From Gryganskiella cystojenkinii (lineage: Eukaryota > Mortierellomycota > Mortierellomycetes > Mortierellales > Mortierellaceae): a stretch of DNA of 27,901 bases. A model generated the notes under the pieces. The model did no database searches and had not been told where the DNA came from. It saw nothing but the letters and a program-made list of their open reading frames with translations. Both the position numbers and the translations under genes were made by a program. Location of the stretch: assembly GCA_015852425.1 (NCBI GenBank), contig JAAAIG010000056.1, positions 1 to 27,901 on the forward strand. The letters are read 5' to 3'. Positions 19,049 to 27,901 of this stretch are shown piece after piece (positions within the stretch are counted from its first letter, which is position 1; each line of letters starts with the position of its first letter).

Positions 19049-19434
19049 AGAAAAAAGGCCTTTGTCGCACCTCGAGAATCGAGATCTGCGACTCATGATT
19101 TTTCACAACAATATTATTATAGAATGGTCAGGAAACGTGAGGCATCCACTCATAGCGATATTTGGACAAGTAATAAAACATGGGTAGCCGCTAGACTAGA
19201 ACATGAAATGCGACATAGAAAAAGTTCCGCGGGTGTTGCACTCTCGGTCATTTCACGTGACAGAAATACTCAGTTAAGCAAGAGCTTCACCTGGCAAATC
19301 GGGTATGATCTCTTTCTTCGCAGAAAATTTTCAACCTTTCAGTTTTCACAGCCATCGGCTCTGAGCAATTTCTGATGTGAGCTAGAGCCACCAATTGGTC
19401 TTTTTCCTTTCATCAAACATCTTCAGTCCCTCCA
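19049..19434. other. Intergenic, no gene seen
   Basis: 3' flank of the peptide gene. A short palindrome CTCGAGAATCGAG (19071-19083) sits about 25 bases after the stop. A plus-strand 83-codon frame at 19124-19375 has no recognisable features and was not called. Confidence 0.4.
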
Positions 19435-19608
19435 CAGTCAAACCTCTGCTAAATCGAACTGCATAATCTCTCCAAACGCATTTTTTTGGAGGCCCTGATT
19501 TTAAAGTTACACGGGAATCTTCCTAAGCCCTGATGTCAAACTGCATAATCCAAATGCATGGAAAATTGGCTCGCCGCCTAAGAGTATGCAATAACAGAGG
19601 TTTGACCG
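19435..19608. mobile_element. Pogo-like MITE candidate
   Basis: This is a 174-bp segment bounded by inverted ends CAGTCAAACCTCTG (19435-19448) and CAGAGGTTTGACCG (19595-19608), 13 of 14 bases matching. The sequence following the left end (CTAAATCGAACTGC) has the style of pogo/Fot1 terminal repeats, which often read CAGT-x-AA-x-CTC-x-x-TAAA-x-CGAAC. AACTGCATAATC occurs twice inside (about 19458 and 19541). No coding capacity is present, so it would be non-autonomous. The expected TA duplication is present only on the right (19609-19610), so the element may be degraded. Confidence 0.5.
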
Positions 19609-20343
19609 TAAACTCTTTTTTTTGCTTTGTCCACCTGCACCAGGCAATGGTCAGAAAAGGCGATTCGAGTCCATGCGGTGTTGTTATTTTTTCACTCATT
19701 TTTAAGGTCACACACAAATGGCCTCAACTCAAGGAGATTGCCACCGTTCAAGGAGGTAGTTGATCACATCACTTTTCTTTTCTCTGATCGCCCTTTTTTC
19801 GGGTCGTCTGCGAAAAACAATCCACGTTAATTTTTCGTGAGCTGTTGCAGTGTTCAATTATTCATAGGTCTGGGGGCGGAGTTCTTCTTCAAACAAAAGA
19901 CCGTCTTTATTTCATCACTATTATTAAAAGACGATACAAATGATGTCTTTGGGTGAATGCTTGGCGGAGGTTGGAACGCAGTTTCTAATAATATCAAGAG
20001 ATGCGGTCAATCCCTCGACCCAAGAAAACAGACAAAACGTAACAAAAATACCGAGGTTTCATCAAGGGCAAAGCCAGGTCTTGTGGAAACGCCGGAACAA
20101 AAAAAACTGCATAAAGGCGGAAAATTCACTTTGGTCGTGTGCGTCCTTCTTTCCTCTTTCAACCCTCTTCTTCTTCTCTTTCTCTTCTCTTTCTTCCTTT
20201 CTTCCTTTCTTTCTTCCCGTCACCAACCATATCCTTGACTTCCTCCTCCGCAGCCCTCGATAGACCCTCGCAGCCCTCAATAGACCGACCAGAACACTCC
20301 TTAGCATATCTTCGTCGCACACCGCCGCAATAGCAAATCAACA

Positions 20344-20706
20344 ATGACTTCCGTCGGAGAAGCCTTTATCTGTCAAGAGACTTTCCTGGCCAATAATGCC
20401 ACGTCCTGTCTTCGCTACACAAAGCTCAAGCATTGTGTCAAGGATGGTCAAGAAATGCGCGGGAACTTTCTTTGTGTCGGTGCCAACACGATCTCGGTCG
20501 GTGGATCCGTCCAGCCCTTACCAGCGAATCTGACCCTGACGCCGTTTATGTGCACCATGGATTCTTGTCCTACCCAAGCCCCCGAAAAAGAGAAAAAGAA
20601 GGATAAGTCAAACAGCACCGGTTCCTCTGTGGTCTCAGAAAAGACGATGACGCTCTCCGGTGCACTGGTTTTGGCTCTTGTGTTGTCACAAATGATGATG
20701 TTCTAA
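20344..20706 (+). CDS. Six-cysteine small protein with GPI-signal-like C-terminal tail
   Basis: This is 120 residues with six cysteines at about residues 10, 22, 31, 44, 70 and 75, and N-x-T/S sites (NAT, NLT, NST). A lysine-rich then Ser/Thr linker (about 81-100) leads to a C-terminal hydrophobic segment LSGALVLALVL ending MMMF. Such a tail after a small-residue stretch is what a GPI attachment signal looks like, implying a cell-surface protein, but no N-terminal signal peptide is visible. The ATG at 20344 has a good context (TCAACAATG) behind a CT-rich leader (20145-20245) and is preceded in frame by a stop. Either an upstream exon with the signal is missed or this is a tail-anchored protein. 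I recognise no family. Confidence 0.6.
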   Translation: MTSVGEAFICQETFLANNATSCLRYTKLKHCVKDGQEMRGNFLCVGANTISVGGSVQPLPANLTLTPFMCTMDSCPTQAPEKEKKKDKSNSTGSSVVSEKTMTLSGALVLALVLSQMMMF

Positions 20707-21340
20707 TGAAAACAAAACTCCGAGCCTGTTAATATTTTGCTCTCTCAAACACTCACACGAGCATGCAAATCAAGTAGGCCCAATGTAACAACAATACACC
20801 TACCTTACCATATCACACCATACTATAAATAATATAAAAGACTCCACGATCATTCTGTTATCCCTGACTAAAAAAAAAAAAAATCCTTGTGGATTGGAGA
20901 TTATGTTATGTGCCAAGTGGTGGTTAGTGGTTCGTCTATTTTTCCACGGAGGCAATGGTGCAGAGGATTCACGGAGAGGGCGAGTTCAAGGGGACAGAAA
21001 AGGCGTTTGACGGTGGTTAGACGATTCTTTGTTGTCCTCCTCCCCCTGAGATCCTTCCCTCGAGCAAGACCAACGCGCATTTCTGGTTGGTCAAGGCGAT
21101 TAATTACTATGGAATAAACTAAGTCAAAACAAAGGAACTTCATTTCAAACGAACATCCTCCTGTGTTCATAAACAAAATAGGCGGATAACTGTGGGTCGA
21201 CTGAACACGCCCTTTATGTCGCTCACATATAAGTAAACCCTCACCCTTCACCCGCTACCCTCTCCTATTCGGCTTTTTTTTTTTTTTTTTTGTCGATTTT
21301 CGAAAACCCACTCGCTGTTTATGATGGTAATCACTTCGAA
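20707..21340. other. Intergenic, no gene seen
   Basis: AT-rich 3' flank with TATAAATAATATAAAAG (20824-20840) as a possible polyadenylation region, an A tract near 20871-20882 and a T tract near 21274-21291. Open frames on both strands lack features. Confidence 0.4.
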
Positions 21341-21551
21341 CAGAGGATTCCTGAAATAAGGAGACTGACTTGGCGCTTGTTTAGCCGGCGTTGACTGTGG
21401 CGACACCAGTGGGGACAGAGGAGGCACAAATTAAGGGGTTTGCTCTCTGTGAAGAACTTCCTGATGTGATTCGGTGGAAAGATGGCAAGCGCAAAGCAGT
21501 GAGAATCATCAGGCTTTTGTGGGCATGGATCCGTGGAGAGAAGGACAAAAA
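21341..21551. repeat. Direct repeat copy 1 (kelch tail region)
   Basis: Matches 25683-25860 in the same orientation at high identity. Copy 2 lacks about 43 bases (around 21421-21465 of this copy) and has a six-base CAGGCT duplication. The repeat covers the cytoplasmic-tail end of the kelch pseudogene. Confidence 0.85.
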
Positions 21552-22848
21552 GTCGCCGCCATCATTGTTCCGAAATGCATTATGATGCTGTTCCGAAGGC
21601 GTTCCGAACCCTATGTTATTCATTCTTGTTACGCCTTTACGTTTCCGGTACAAGTATCGATTGCCGAAGCTAGAACGACCAATCCACCGCACCTCCCAAG
21701 ATGGCGCTGAGGTTGCTGGAGGGAGACGATGAAGGTGCATTCAGGTGATAGTCTGGCGCTTTGTAAGAAGTCGTCCATTTCACTAGAGTCAGATCAAAAA
21801 TGCTTGGGGCGAATTTCGAGCTGTATTCCCAGAGGATACACCCACAACAGGAATTGATCTCCAACAACGATACAGACCGGATACATCGTCACATACCCAT
21901 CCGGTCCTTGAGTCCATTGACCCGTGCTGGTGTCGAGGAAGAAGATTGATCCAGTGTATGAATAGTCACCCACTCGACCTCCGTAGACTACAACTTTGGT
22001 CCCGTCATCGTTCGCGGTCATACAAAAATTTGATCGAGATGGAGGTTACCAGTAGTTGTCCAGTTTGTAGTTGGATTTTAGGAGTGGGTGGATAAAATAC
22101 AAGTTACGAGAAAGTTCAAAAAATAAAAAATAAAAAAAACACAGTGGATGGAGAAGGACTCACGAGGTTGGACCATGTCCTAGATGTAAGACTGTACTCC
22201 TTCACATACGTTGTCAGGGGATCGAACACCTCCGTGTTGCCTAGTCTATACCAACCGCCAAAGTACAACAACGAGCGTCTGGGCTGCAATAAACACCGTT
22301 ACCGTACCTGAGGGCAGCGGACGGGTAAAGTTGTGTCAAGAGTGTAGAAGAGCTGACGCTATAGATGTTTAGAATCGTAGCTGCCTTTATGTAGACGGTC
22401 CAGGTTGCAGGGTCCATGATCGGATGTACTCCTGCACGACCATCTTCGAGGGCGGGAAAGTTGTTACTGCAGATGACCAGGTGTTATTCGGGATATTACA
22501 ATTAGAGATCGCAACCGAATTATTGGTCGATCTAGGCAGAAAAGTATAAAGGGTCTGGTTGTCAAGGGACATGACCATATATTGTCCGATCACCCGGTTA
22601 TAAGAGACCAAGGCCATCCAGGGGGGGGGGGTCACCACGTCCCAGGATGAGGAGAGATCCAAGGAGAAGCATTGAGTCGGGGAAGCGGTGACGGTGTTGT
22701 TGTTCACGCCTATGCCGCCATTGAAGTAGAGTTTACGGCCGGCACGGGAAAAGGCTGCTGATTGCACGGAAATGGGAGCAGCAACAGAGTTTGGCCCCTG
22801 AGCAGAGGTAAAACGAAGAAGGAGGAGGAGGAAGAGAGTGGTGGCCAA
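21381..22848 (-). pseudogene. Degraded secretory kelch-repeat membrane protein
   Basis: The intact family has a signal peptide, extracellular kelch repeats, one membrane helix and a basic cytoplasmic tail. All parts are visible but out of register. The start codon position reads TTG (22846-22848), followed by a leader peptide LFLLLLLRFTSAQG and kelch blades (GRKLYFNGGIGV, DNQTLYTFLP, NNTWSS). Near 22465 the kelch sequence jumps frame (to GVHPIMDPATWTVYI). It jumps again before LLYFGGWYRLGNTEVF (about 22260), has a plausible intron donor GTGAGT near 22163, a missing base before the TGT ATG ACC segment near 22030, another jump near 21840, and again around the glycine-rich membrane helix near 21690. 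The tail RYLYRKRKGVTRMNNIGFG ends at 21381. Nearby genes are intact, so sequencing error alone is unlikely. Part of the tail is repeated at 25683-25860. Confidence 0.75.
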
Positions 22849-23719
22849 GGTTTAGTTCAGGCCGAGAAGAGTCTAGCATGACTTGGCCATAGATGATCGG
22901 AGTCGAAAAAGGTGGGAAAGGGATATGAGGACGTGGCAATGTTTCACACAGATAAAAGAATCACTCCGAAGAAAACCCTCAAGCCTTTGTGTGTTTTCAA
23001 AACAGTGATAACTTTTGAGAAAAGAGAGCTGTTCAGGTGCATTCATCGAAATTTATGACCGATTTTCTGGATATTCTTAGGAAGAGTACGATTATGCAAA
23101 GGGACACTACGGCAATTGATATATTGTCGTAACTCGACCAGGAACTGCAATTTGACTATACCTTCCCCACCTTCCTTTTGCTTTAAGGAAGAGGACGAGA
23201 ATGAGCCAAGAGGGGTAGATTGAGTGAGTCAAGAGAGATTCGCCGGCCTGTTTATTTCTCATGTGCTTGCGAAGTAATAAGGTTGCTTCAGAGTTCAACC
23301 AATCAATGGGGCAAGCCAGAGACTTGTTTTCTCAGGATGTGGTTTTTGTGGAACATCGCGACAATTTCTACCTCTTTGGGCGATATATTGCTCATTCGAG
23401 AGCCATTTTCTTTTTTTTTCAATCTCCATTCCATCAGCCACATCATCCATCGTGCACGTCAGCCATCTTGCACTCAGAATGGGAGGAAGCAAATGAGACT
23501 GGGAGTCTTTAGATCAGCCGAACTGCCGCTTTTTCACTCTTTACTTATTTACCTCCTCTGCACCTATTTCTCCTGTTTCATTTTCCGTTTCCTTCGTCAC
23601 TTGCCCTCGACCCACCAACTCACTACCTCTCATACTACCTTCACTCAATAACGTTATACCACCACGTCCTAGACAAGGGGCATATTTTTTGAGCTTGGTA
23701 TCGCTTTCCCCATATCATT
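22849..23719. other. Intergenic, promoter side of the fucosyltransferase-like gene
   Basis: The last 200 bases before 23720 are pyrimidine-rich on the plus strand (23520-23640), a typical leader for this genome. No other gene was recognised. Confidence 0.4.
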
Positions 23720-25486
23720 ATGAAGGAGAGTCTACCCAGACCTCGGCCTGGAAGGGGCCTCCAGTCCAGGACACTCGCCGGTATGGTCATCATTATCGTC
23801 GTCTCGGGTTGGATCCTACTCAGCAATGTCGACCTACTGGAATATCAACTCAACCGGCTTTCGACGTCTTCCTCGACGTCTTCCTCGACGTTTTCCTCTC
23901 CCTCTCCCAACGATCATTCGGAGGACAAACAAGAGAGTGGCAACTATCAACAGCAGCAACAACAGCAGCCACCAACGACAGCATCGGACAACAACAACAA
24001 ACAATCATCAACGAAACCTCCCAGACTCGAGTCCGTCCTCGAACCTGCAGTCCCATACCTCACTTATTTACCTTTTGCAGGTCTCTCGAACCAATTCATT
24101 GGCCTAGAGAGTGCTGCGTTTGTAGCCAAACAACTCAACCGGACCCTGATCATCCCTCCCATCATCTCCAATACCCATGATCACTATAACACGCATCAAT
24201 CCTGGTCGCACTTTCTGGACCTGGCCAGGTTCACTAATCTCACTGGCGTCCGCGTGCTCGAGTGGGATCAAGTGCGACCGCTAACGCAACTTCAAAGACT
24301 AGTCGGTCAGGAGCAATCCCTCTATGGGTTTTCGAACGAAAGAAAGCAAACGGAACGATGGCAACAATTCGCTGAGAACTTGACCTGTGTGATTGTCAAT
24401 GGATATGGTGCCCCGGATCAGACGATTAATATCTCAGCCCAGACATTTGTTTGGCATTTCTTGTTAAATCCTATCTTCGAGCGTCCTGTGCCTCCTAAAT
24501 CGGGCAGCAAGGTCTACGACCGAACAAAGACCGGGACGAACAATTGGCATTTGGAAGATGTGGTGGTAATGGACGATCTTGTGGAGAGGTACCGTGATTG
24601 GGAGGGACCTGCTGCTGGAGGACCCAACCTATTGACGCTCACGAACGCATTCAAATTGCGTGATCCTGGGCACGTGAATCGGCTTTGGCTCGAGATTGGA
24701 CAGCACATACACTTTCTACCGAAGATCATGGAGTATGCCACCATGAAGACCAACGAAGTACTCGAGTCGGATGAGGGAAGCGAGGTCCTTGATAATCATG
24801 ACCCTGAAGAAGTTGAGACTCAAAGCTCCCGTATGGCAGAAAAAGAAATCGAAAAGGGAAAGGAAGGCGAGCCTTCTCCAGACTTTGCATCGGAGAATTA
24901 CAGCAAGATTGAAGCTCCCCGGACAAGGATCCCCTATATTGCGATTCACCTTCGTCGAGGTGATATTGGGCTGAAATGTCCTAAACACGATCAAACAAGT
25001 TGTTTGATCCCCTTAGAACGCTATGCAGAGGCTGTCGAAAGAGCTCGGACCCTGGCGGCTAATGAGTTAGGTTACGGAGAGGACCTGACAAAGACCGGCA
25101 AACAACATCATTTACCTGTCGTAGTAACGACGGATTCGACTGACGAAGACGATTTCGCAAAGATTAGAGAATACGGTTGGCATCGGCTGGATCATAATCA
25201 GTACAATACTCAGGCTCTCTTTGGTTCCTTTGGTCCAGCCTTGATCGATGCTGCCATTTTGGCTCACGCAGATGTCTTTGTTGGAAGCCAAGCCAGTACG
25301 ATGACCAAACTTGCATCCATGCGTCAACAACAGTGGTATCATCGTGACACTCTATACCCGATCATACCCACAAACCGAAAATTGTCACTGAAGCGACTGG
25401 AGGAACAACAACAGGAACTACAGCTCGTCGTCAGAGGTGGTCAAATTCTCAGTCCAGGCGGCTCAACGGTCAATAGTCTCCCCTAA
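23720..25486 (+). CDS. O-fucosyltransferase-like type II membrane protein
   Basis: Members of the GDP-fucose O-fucosyltransferase superfamily transfer fucose from GDP-fucose to proteins or glycans in the ER/Golgi. This 588-residue intronless protein has a short basic N tail, one membrane anchor (about residues 21-36, MVIIIVVSGWILLS), and a Ser- and Gln-rich stem (about 48-100). The catalytic region opens LPFAGLSNQFIGLESA (about 117-132), the family's N-terminal motif. It has the nucleotide-binding HLRRGD at about 410-415 and the closing DAAILAHADVFVGSQAST (about 510-527). N-glycosylation sites occur in the lumenal part. An acidic low-complexity insert (about 346-395) lies between the two halves. 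The ATG at 23720 is the first in frame. The exact acceptor and whether fucose is the donor sugar cannot be told from sequence. Confidence 0.8.
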   Translation: MKESLPRPRPGRGLQSRTLAGMVIIIVVSGWILLSNVDLLEYQLNRLSTSSSTSSSTFSSPSPNDHSEDKQESGNYQQQQQQQPPTTASDNNNKQSSTKPPRLESVLEPAVPYLTYLPFAGLSNQFIGLESAAFVAKQLNRTLIIPPIISNTHDHYNTHQSWSHFLDLARFTNLTGVRVLEWDQVRPLTQLQRLVGQEQSLYGFSNERKQTERWQQFAENLTCVIVNGYGAPDQTINISAQTFVWHFLLNPIFERPVPPKSGSKVYDRTKTGTNNWHLEDVVVMDDLVERYRDWEGPAAGGPNLLTLTNAFKLRDPGHVNRLWLEIGQHIHFLPKIMEYATMKTNEVLESDEGSEVLDNHDPEEVETQSSRMAEKEIEKGKEGEPSPDFASENYSKIEAPRTRIPYIAIHLRRGDIGLKCPKHDQTSCLIPLERYAEAVERARTLAANELGYGEDLTKTGKQHHLPVVVTTDSTDEDDFAKIREYGWHRLDHNQYNTQALFGSFGPALIDAAILAHADVFVGSQASTMTKLASMRQQQWYHRDTLYPIIPTNRKLSLKRLEEQQQELQLVVRGGQILSPGGSTVNSLP

Positions 25487-25682
25487 CCATAGCCGAATTT
25501 ACCGCGTAAAATAGCATAGTTCTCTTCAATAATAACCTTACAAAAAACGAACTCTTGTTCCTTGTCGTCATCCTGTCTTCACTGGTCCTTGTCCTCTGCT
25601 CTTCCTCTTTTTCCCTGTCTCCTCTGCGACTTTGCATAATATCGCTCGTCGCGCGTTACAGCAGCCCATCGACCAAAAAGAG

Positions 25683-25860
25683 CAGAGGATTCCTGAAATA
25701 AGGAGACTGGCCTGGCGCATGTTCAGCCGGTGTTGACTGCGGCGACACCAGTGGAGGCAGAGGAGATATGATTCGGTGGCAAAATGGCAAGCGCAAAGCA
25801 GTAAGAATCATCAGGCTCAGGCTTTTGTGGGCATGGATCCGTGGAGAGAAGGTCAAAAAG
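25683..25860. repeat. Direct repeat copy 2: detached kelch tail fragment
   Basis: Same orientation as 21341-21551, so it is a minus-strand remnant of a kelch cytoplasmic tail (the SPRIHAHKS and TGVA-x-VN segments remain readable in different frames). No upstream kelch blades follow beyond 25860, so only the tail was copied or kept. Confidence 0.8.
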
Positions 25861-26790
25861 AATGAACCTCTGAGAAAAGGAGGATTTCGTAAATTTGGAC
25901 TGAAAGCTGGCGGGCACTTGTTATCGCGTTACACATGCCGGGACATCTTTATTCCTTCCTCCAGGGCAGGGGCTTTCGACAGGTGGTTTCAAACGTCGAG
26001 TGATCTTGACGCGGTCCCTGACCAAAAATAAGGGTCTGTGCTTTTGATGGCGTCGAGTGTCCGTTGAAGATGACGGACTCCCGGACTAGATCGTATGATA
26101 ATGGCTGTGTGAGCCCAAGGTGTTTCGAGTTCATTGATGGCAAGTGGTGACTACCGACTTTGACGTGGTCCCTGATCAAAAAAAAAAAAACCTGCCTTGT
26201 GAGCCCAAAAAGAATTTTCAGTTTTTAACATTTTTGATGGCCACTGAGATCGACTGAGGAAGACGCTGTACGCGCAATGCAATGGAACACTTGAGCAGCC
26301 TTCAGTCGTTGGGCTCTCAATAGGGGCTCATGGTCATCATATGACTATCGGTAGCCACTTCGGGTTAGTCCCAAGGTTTTTGTGGTTCTATTAATAGAGG
26401 GTCATGGGAGCCATCCACGGAAGCCAGTTGGATTCGTTTTTCTATTCCCTTGAACGCGATCACTATTCGTTCTTATTTAAGGTTTTTTTTCACGGAAGCC
26501 TTAAACAGGCGACGTCGAGTGAAGAGGTCCTTTGCGTTTTGTTCTTGTTGGTATTTTCATTTTGTTCATTCTTATCTTCTGGGCAAACCCAAATATTCAT
26601 CACTGCCCGCTCTTTTGTGTTGGTCGATTGTTATCTGGCTCCTCCTTCAAAGGCTTCTTTTTTCGGTCATGAAAAGAAAAGTCTCTCTGTGGTAATTGCA
26701 TCCACAACTCACGCCTCGCCGATCCATTTCATCGCTCGTAAAAGGGACTCACTCATTCGTACTCTTCAGTCTTCTCAGTGCCTTTCCTTC
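25861..26790. other. Intergenic with diverged tandem repeat
   Basis: TTGACGCGGTCCCTGACCAA (26006-26025) recurs as TTGACGTGGTCCCTGATCAA (26160-26179), 154 bases apart. GTGAGCCCAA occurs at about 26109 and 26200, and TTTTGATGGC at about 26042 and 26233. The region looks like an old imperfect duplication of a non-coding unit. No gene was recognised. Confidence 0.5.
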
Positions 26791-26793
26791 TCG

Positions 26794-26802
26794 TATATAT
26801 AC
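26794..26802 (+). promoter_or_regulatory. TATA box of the SNF2-family gene
   Basis: TATATATAC about 160 bases upstream of the ATG at 26960, followed by a pyrimidine-rich leader. An ATG at 26809 opens an upstream frame that overlaps the main start and ends at 27045. Confidence 0.45.
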
Positions 26803-26959
26803 AAGACCATGTCAGAGTTTTTGGCTTCATCAGTTTATTTTATCACTTCGTTTTCTTCTGTTCTTCTTCAGATTCAATCTCTCCTCTCAGTCACATCACT
26901 TTTCATAAAACTTATTCCACAATTTTTTTTCCGTCAATACCGATACCATCGCTGCCGCC

Positions 26960-27901
26960 ATGACCCCTCTGATCTCGACTTGGACCCTTTTCCCTCAAGT
27001 GATGGCCACCTCATGCCCAAAGTGCCCAACAGTCTCCAAGCCTAGGGCATTATTGACTCGAAATCGGAATACCACTGTGATCGATTTGACCAGTGCTGGA
27101 TCCAAGAAACGACGCGTCGGCGAAGGATCTGTCAGTTACGTTGGAGACTACGACAAGACTTTCACCTTTGACTCCACCGCGTCTGCACCAGTCAAACTGG
27201 ACAAGAACGATTGGATTCATGTTCGTCAAGTTCAAGAGTACCTCGGTCGTGTCAAAGCTTTGCTCCCCTGCGGTCATCATGATGACTTTTCCAAATCCGA
27301 CCTTGTTGCTGTCGTTCGTTATGGGTCCTCGATCTCGATCCAGTTGGAGGGCGAAATCTTGGCCACAAAGTCGGTCGGGTCCAACTCTCCCTTGTCGACT
27401 TCCTGCGGAGTCGCACTCTTTGAGACGATTGCTGTTGTTGCCGAGGCCAAGCAAGCGATCCTCAAGACGCGTTTCTGGTCTGACAAAACAGAGGGGTCCA
27501 TCTACTTGCAGTTTGACGTTTACCTCCACTCGACAGTGTTTTCTAAAGATCTCTCGCTTTCGGAGCCGATACGCCCAGACCGACAGGATCTTATTCGCGA
27601 GCTGTTCCCCTTGCCAACGCTTGGTCATTTTTCGGGTGATGCGATCTTGGATCTTTACGGAAACTTGGCTCCCAACGTCCCGCAGTCGGATCCTCCTGCG
27701 TCGATTCAACCGGATGAACTCTTGCCACAACTTTTACCGTTTCAGCGCCGATCTGTCTCTTGGCTTTTAACACGCGAATCCGCCGAGCTGATTGACTCTG
27801 ATGTTGAGGGCCTTGGTCACGGAGGAGTCGACGATAGAACTCCGTCCATGTCGCAGCGGCTGCCCTTGACCTGGGAAAGAGTGACCACGATTTCTGGTAA
27901 A
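26960..27901 (+). CDS. SHPRH/Rad5-like SNF2-family protein, N-terminal part (runs off window)
   Basis: An open frame of 314 codons without a stop runs to the window end. The start GCCGCCATGAC has a strong context. Near the N terminus, VIDLTSAG (about residue 42) is a classic SUMO-interacting motif, directly followed by a basic cluster KKRRV as nuclear localisation signal. Residues about 70-235 are a variable N-terminal region. At about 265-281, LLPQLLPFQRRSVSWLLTRE is the motif that opens the SNF2 ATPase domain in SHPRH-type proteins (nuclear DNA translocases, often with a RING E3 ubiquitin ligase, acting in replication stress or SUMO-linked turnover). The Walker A motif and RING are beyond the window. 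The last bases (TCTGGTAAA) could be a splice donor, so the final codons are uncertain. An Irc20- or Uls1-like relative is an alternative. Confidence 0.75.
   Translation, partial: MTPLISTWTLFPQVMATSCPKCPTVSKPRALLTRNRNTTVIDLTSAGSKKRRVGEGSVSYVGDYDKTFTFDSTASAPVKLDKNDWIHVRQVQEYLGRVKALLPCGHHDDFSKSDLVAVVRYGSSISIQLEGEILATKSVGSNSPLSTSCGVALFETIAVVAEAKQAILKTRFWSDKTEGSIYLQFDVYLHSTVFSKDLSLSEPIRPDRQDLIRELFPLPTLGHFSGDAILDLYGNLAPNVPQSDPPASIQPDELLPQLLPFQRRSVSWLLTRESAELIDSDVEGLGHGGVDDRTPSMSQRLPLTWERVTTISGK

Noticed and set aside
18683..19096. 137-codon minus-strand frame with repeats opposite the peptide precursor
   Set aside because: Mirror of the 72-bp coding repeats; the plus frame has the signal peptide and dibasic sites.
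26404..27045. 213-codon plus-strand open frame
   Set aside because: Pyrimidine-rich promoter and leader sequence running out of frame into the real SNF2-like start; only its last part is mentioned as an upstream ORF.
1..27901. tRNA, rRNA, CRISPR arrays, bacterial-type operons
   Set aside because: No tRNA-like T-arm/anticodon arrangement, rRNA segment or regularly spaced repeat array was recognised by eye; gene structure is eukaryotic.

Overview
The window looks like nuclear DNA of a filamentous fungus, most likely an early-diverging one close to Mortierella (Mortierellomycota). The organism is inferred, not proven. The evidence is short GT-AG introns, CT-rich leaders in front of start codons, TATA boxes about 100 to 160 bases upstream of several ATGs, a division 1 chitin synthase, and debris of families I associate with Mortierella-type genomes (signal-peptide kelch proteins with a membrane helix, F-box/LRR proteins, tiny cysteine-rich secreted proteins).

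Layout. Positions 1-2450 are a gene graveyard: a small secreted-protein gene broken by one extra base in a G run (436-619, minus), a degraded LRR gene (about 1828-2345, minus), and a diverged inverted repeat (165-201 / 1328-1363). Positions 2453-4791 hold two tandem minus-strand paralogues of an unidentified family; each protein is itself an internal duplication, and both share an intron site and a 232-bp last exon. Positions 5392-8534 (minus) encode a complete chitin synthase with a separate proline/glutamine-rich first exon. Positions 8.6-11.3 kb carry no intact gene. Positions 11366-15966 (minus) form one large regulator of G-protein signalling (RGS) gene, crossed by a 10-N gap, with four copies of a KLxxFFG-like motif after the RGS domain. 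Just upstream on the same strand (about 16323-17372) is a conserved-looking protein of unknown function whose 3' end is uncertain.

The right half is mostly plus strand. At 18641-19048 lies a secreted precursor made of four 24-residue units separated by KR/RR sites, the architecture of a Kex2-processed peptide or pheromone precursor. It is followed by a pogo-like MITE candidate, a six-cysteine protein with a GPI-signal-like tail but no visible signal peptide (20344-20706), a kelch pseudogene with several frameshifts (21381-22848, minus), an intact O-fucosyltransferase-like type II membrane protein (23720-25486), a second fragment of the kelch tail in a direct repeat, and the 5' part of an SHPRH/Rad5-like SNF2 helicase gene (26960 to the window end).

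The intact genes concern the cell surface and signalling: wall chitin synthesis, glycosylation in the secretory pathway, G-protein desensitisation and a processed secreted peptide. No operon logic applies. A link between the peptide gene and the RGS gene about 2.7 kb away is speculation. No tRNA, rRNA or CRISPR array was recognised.
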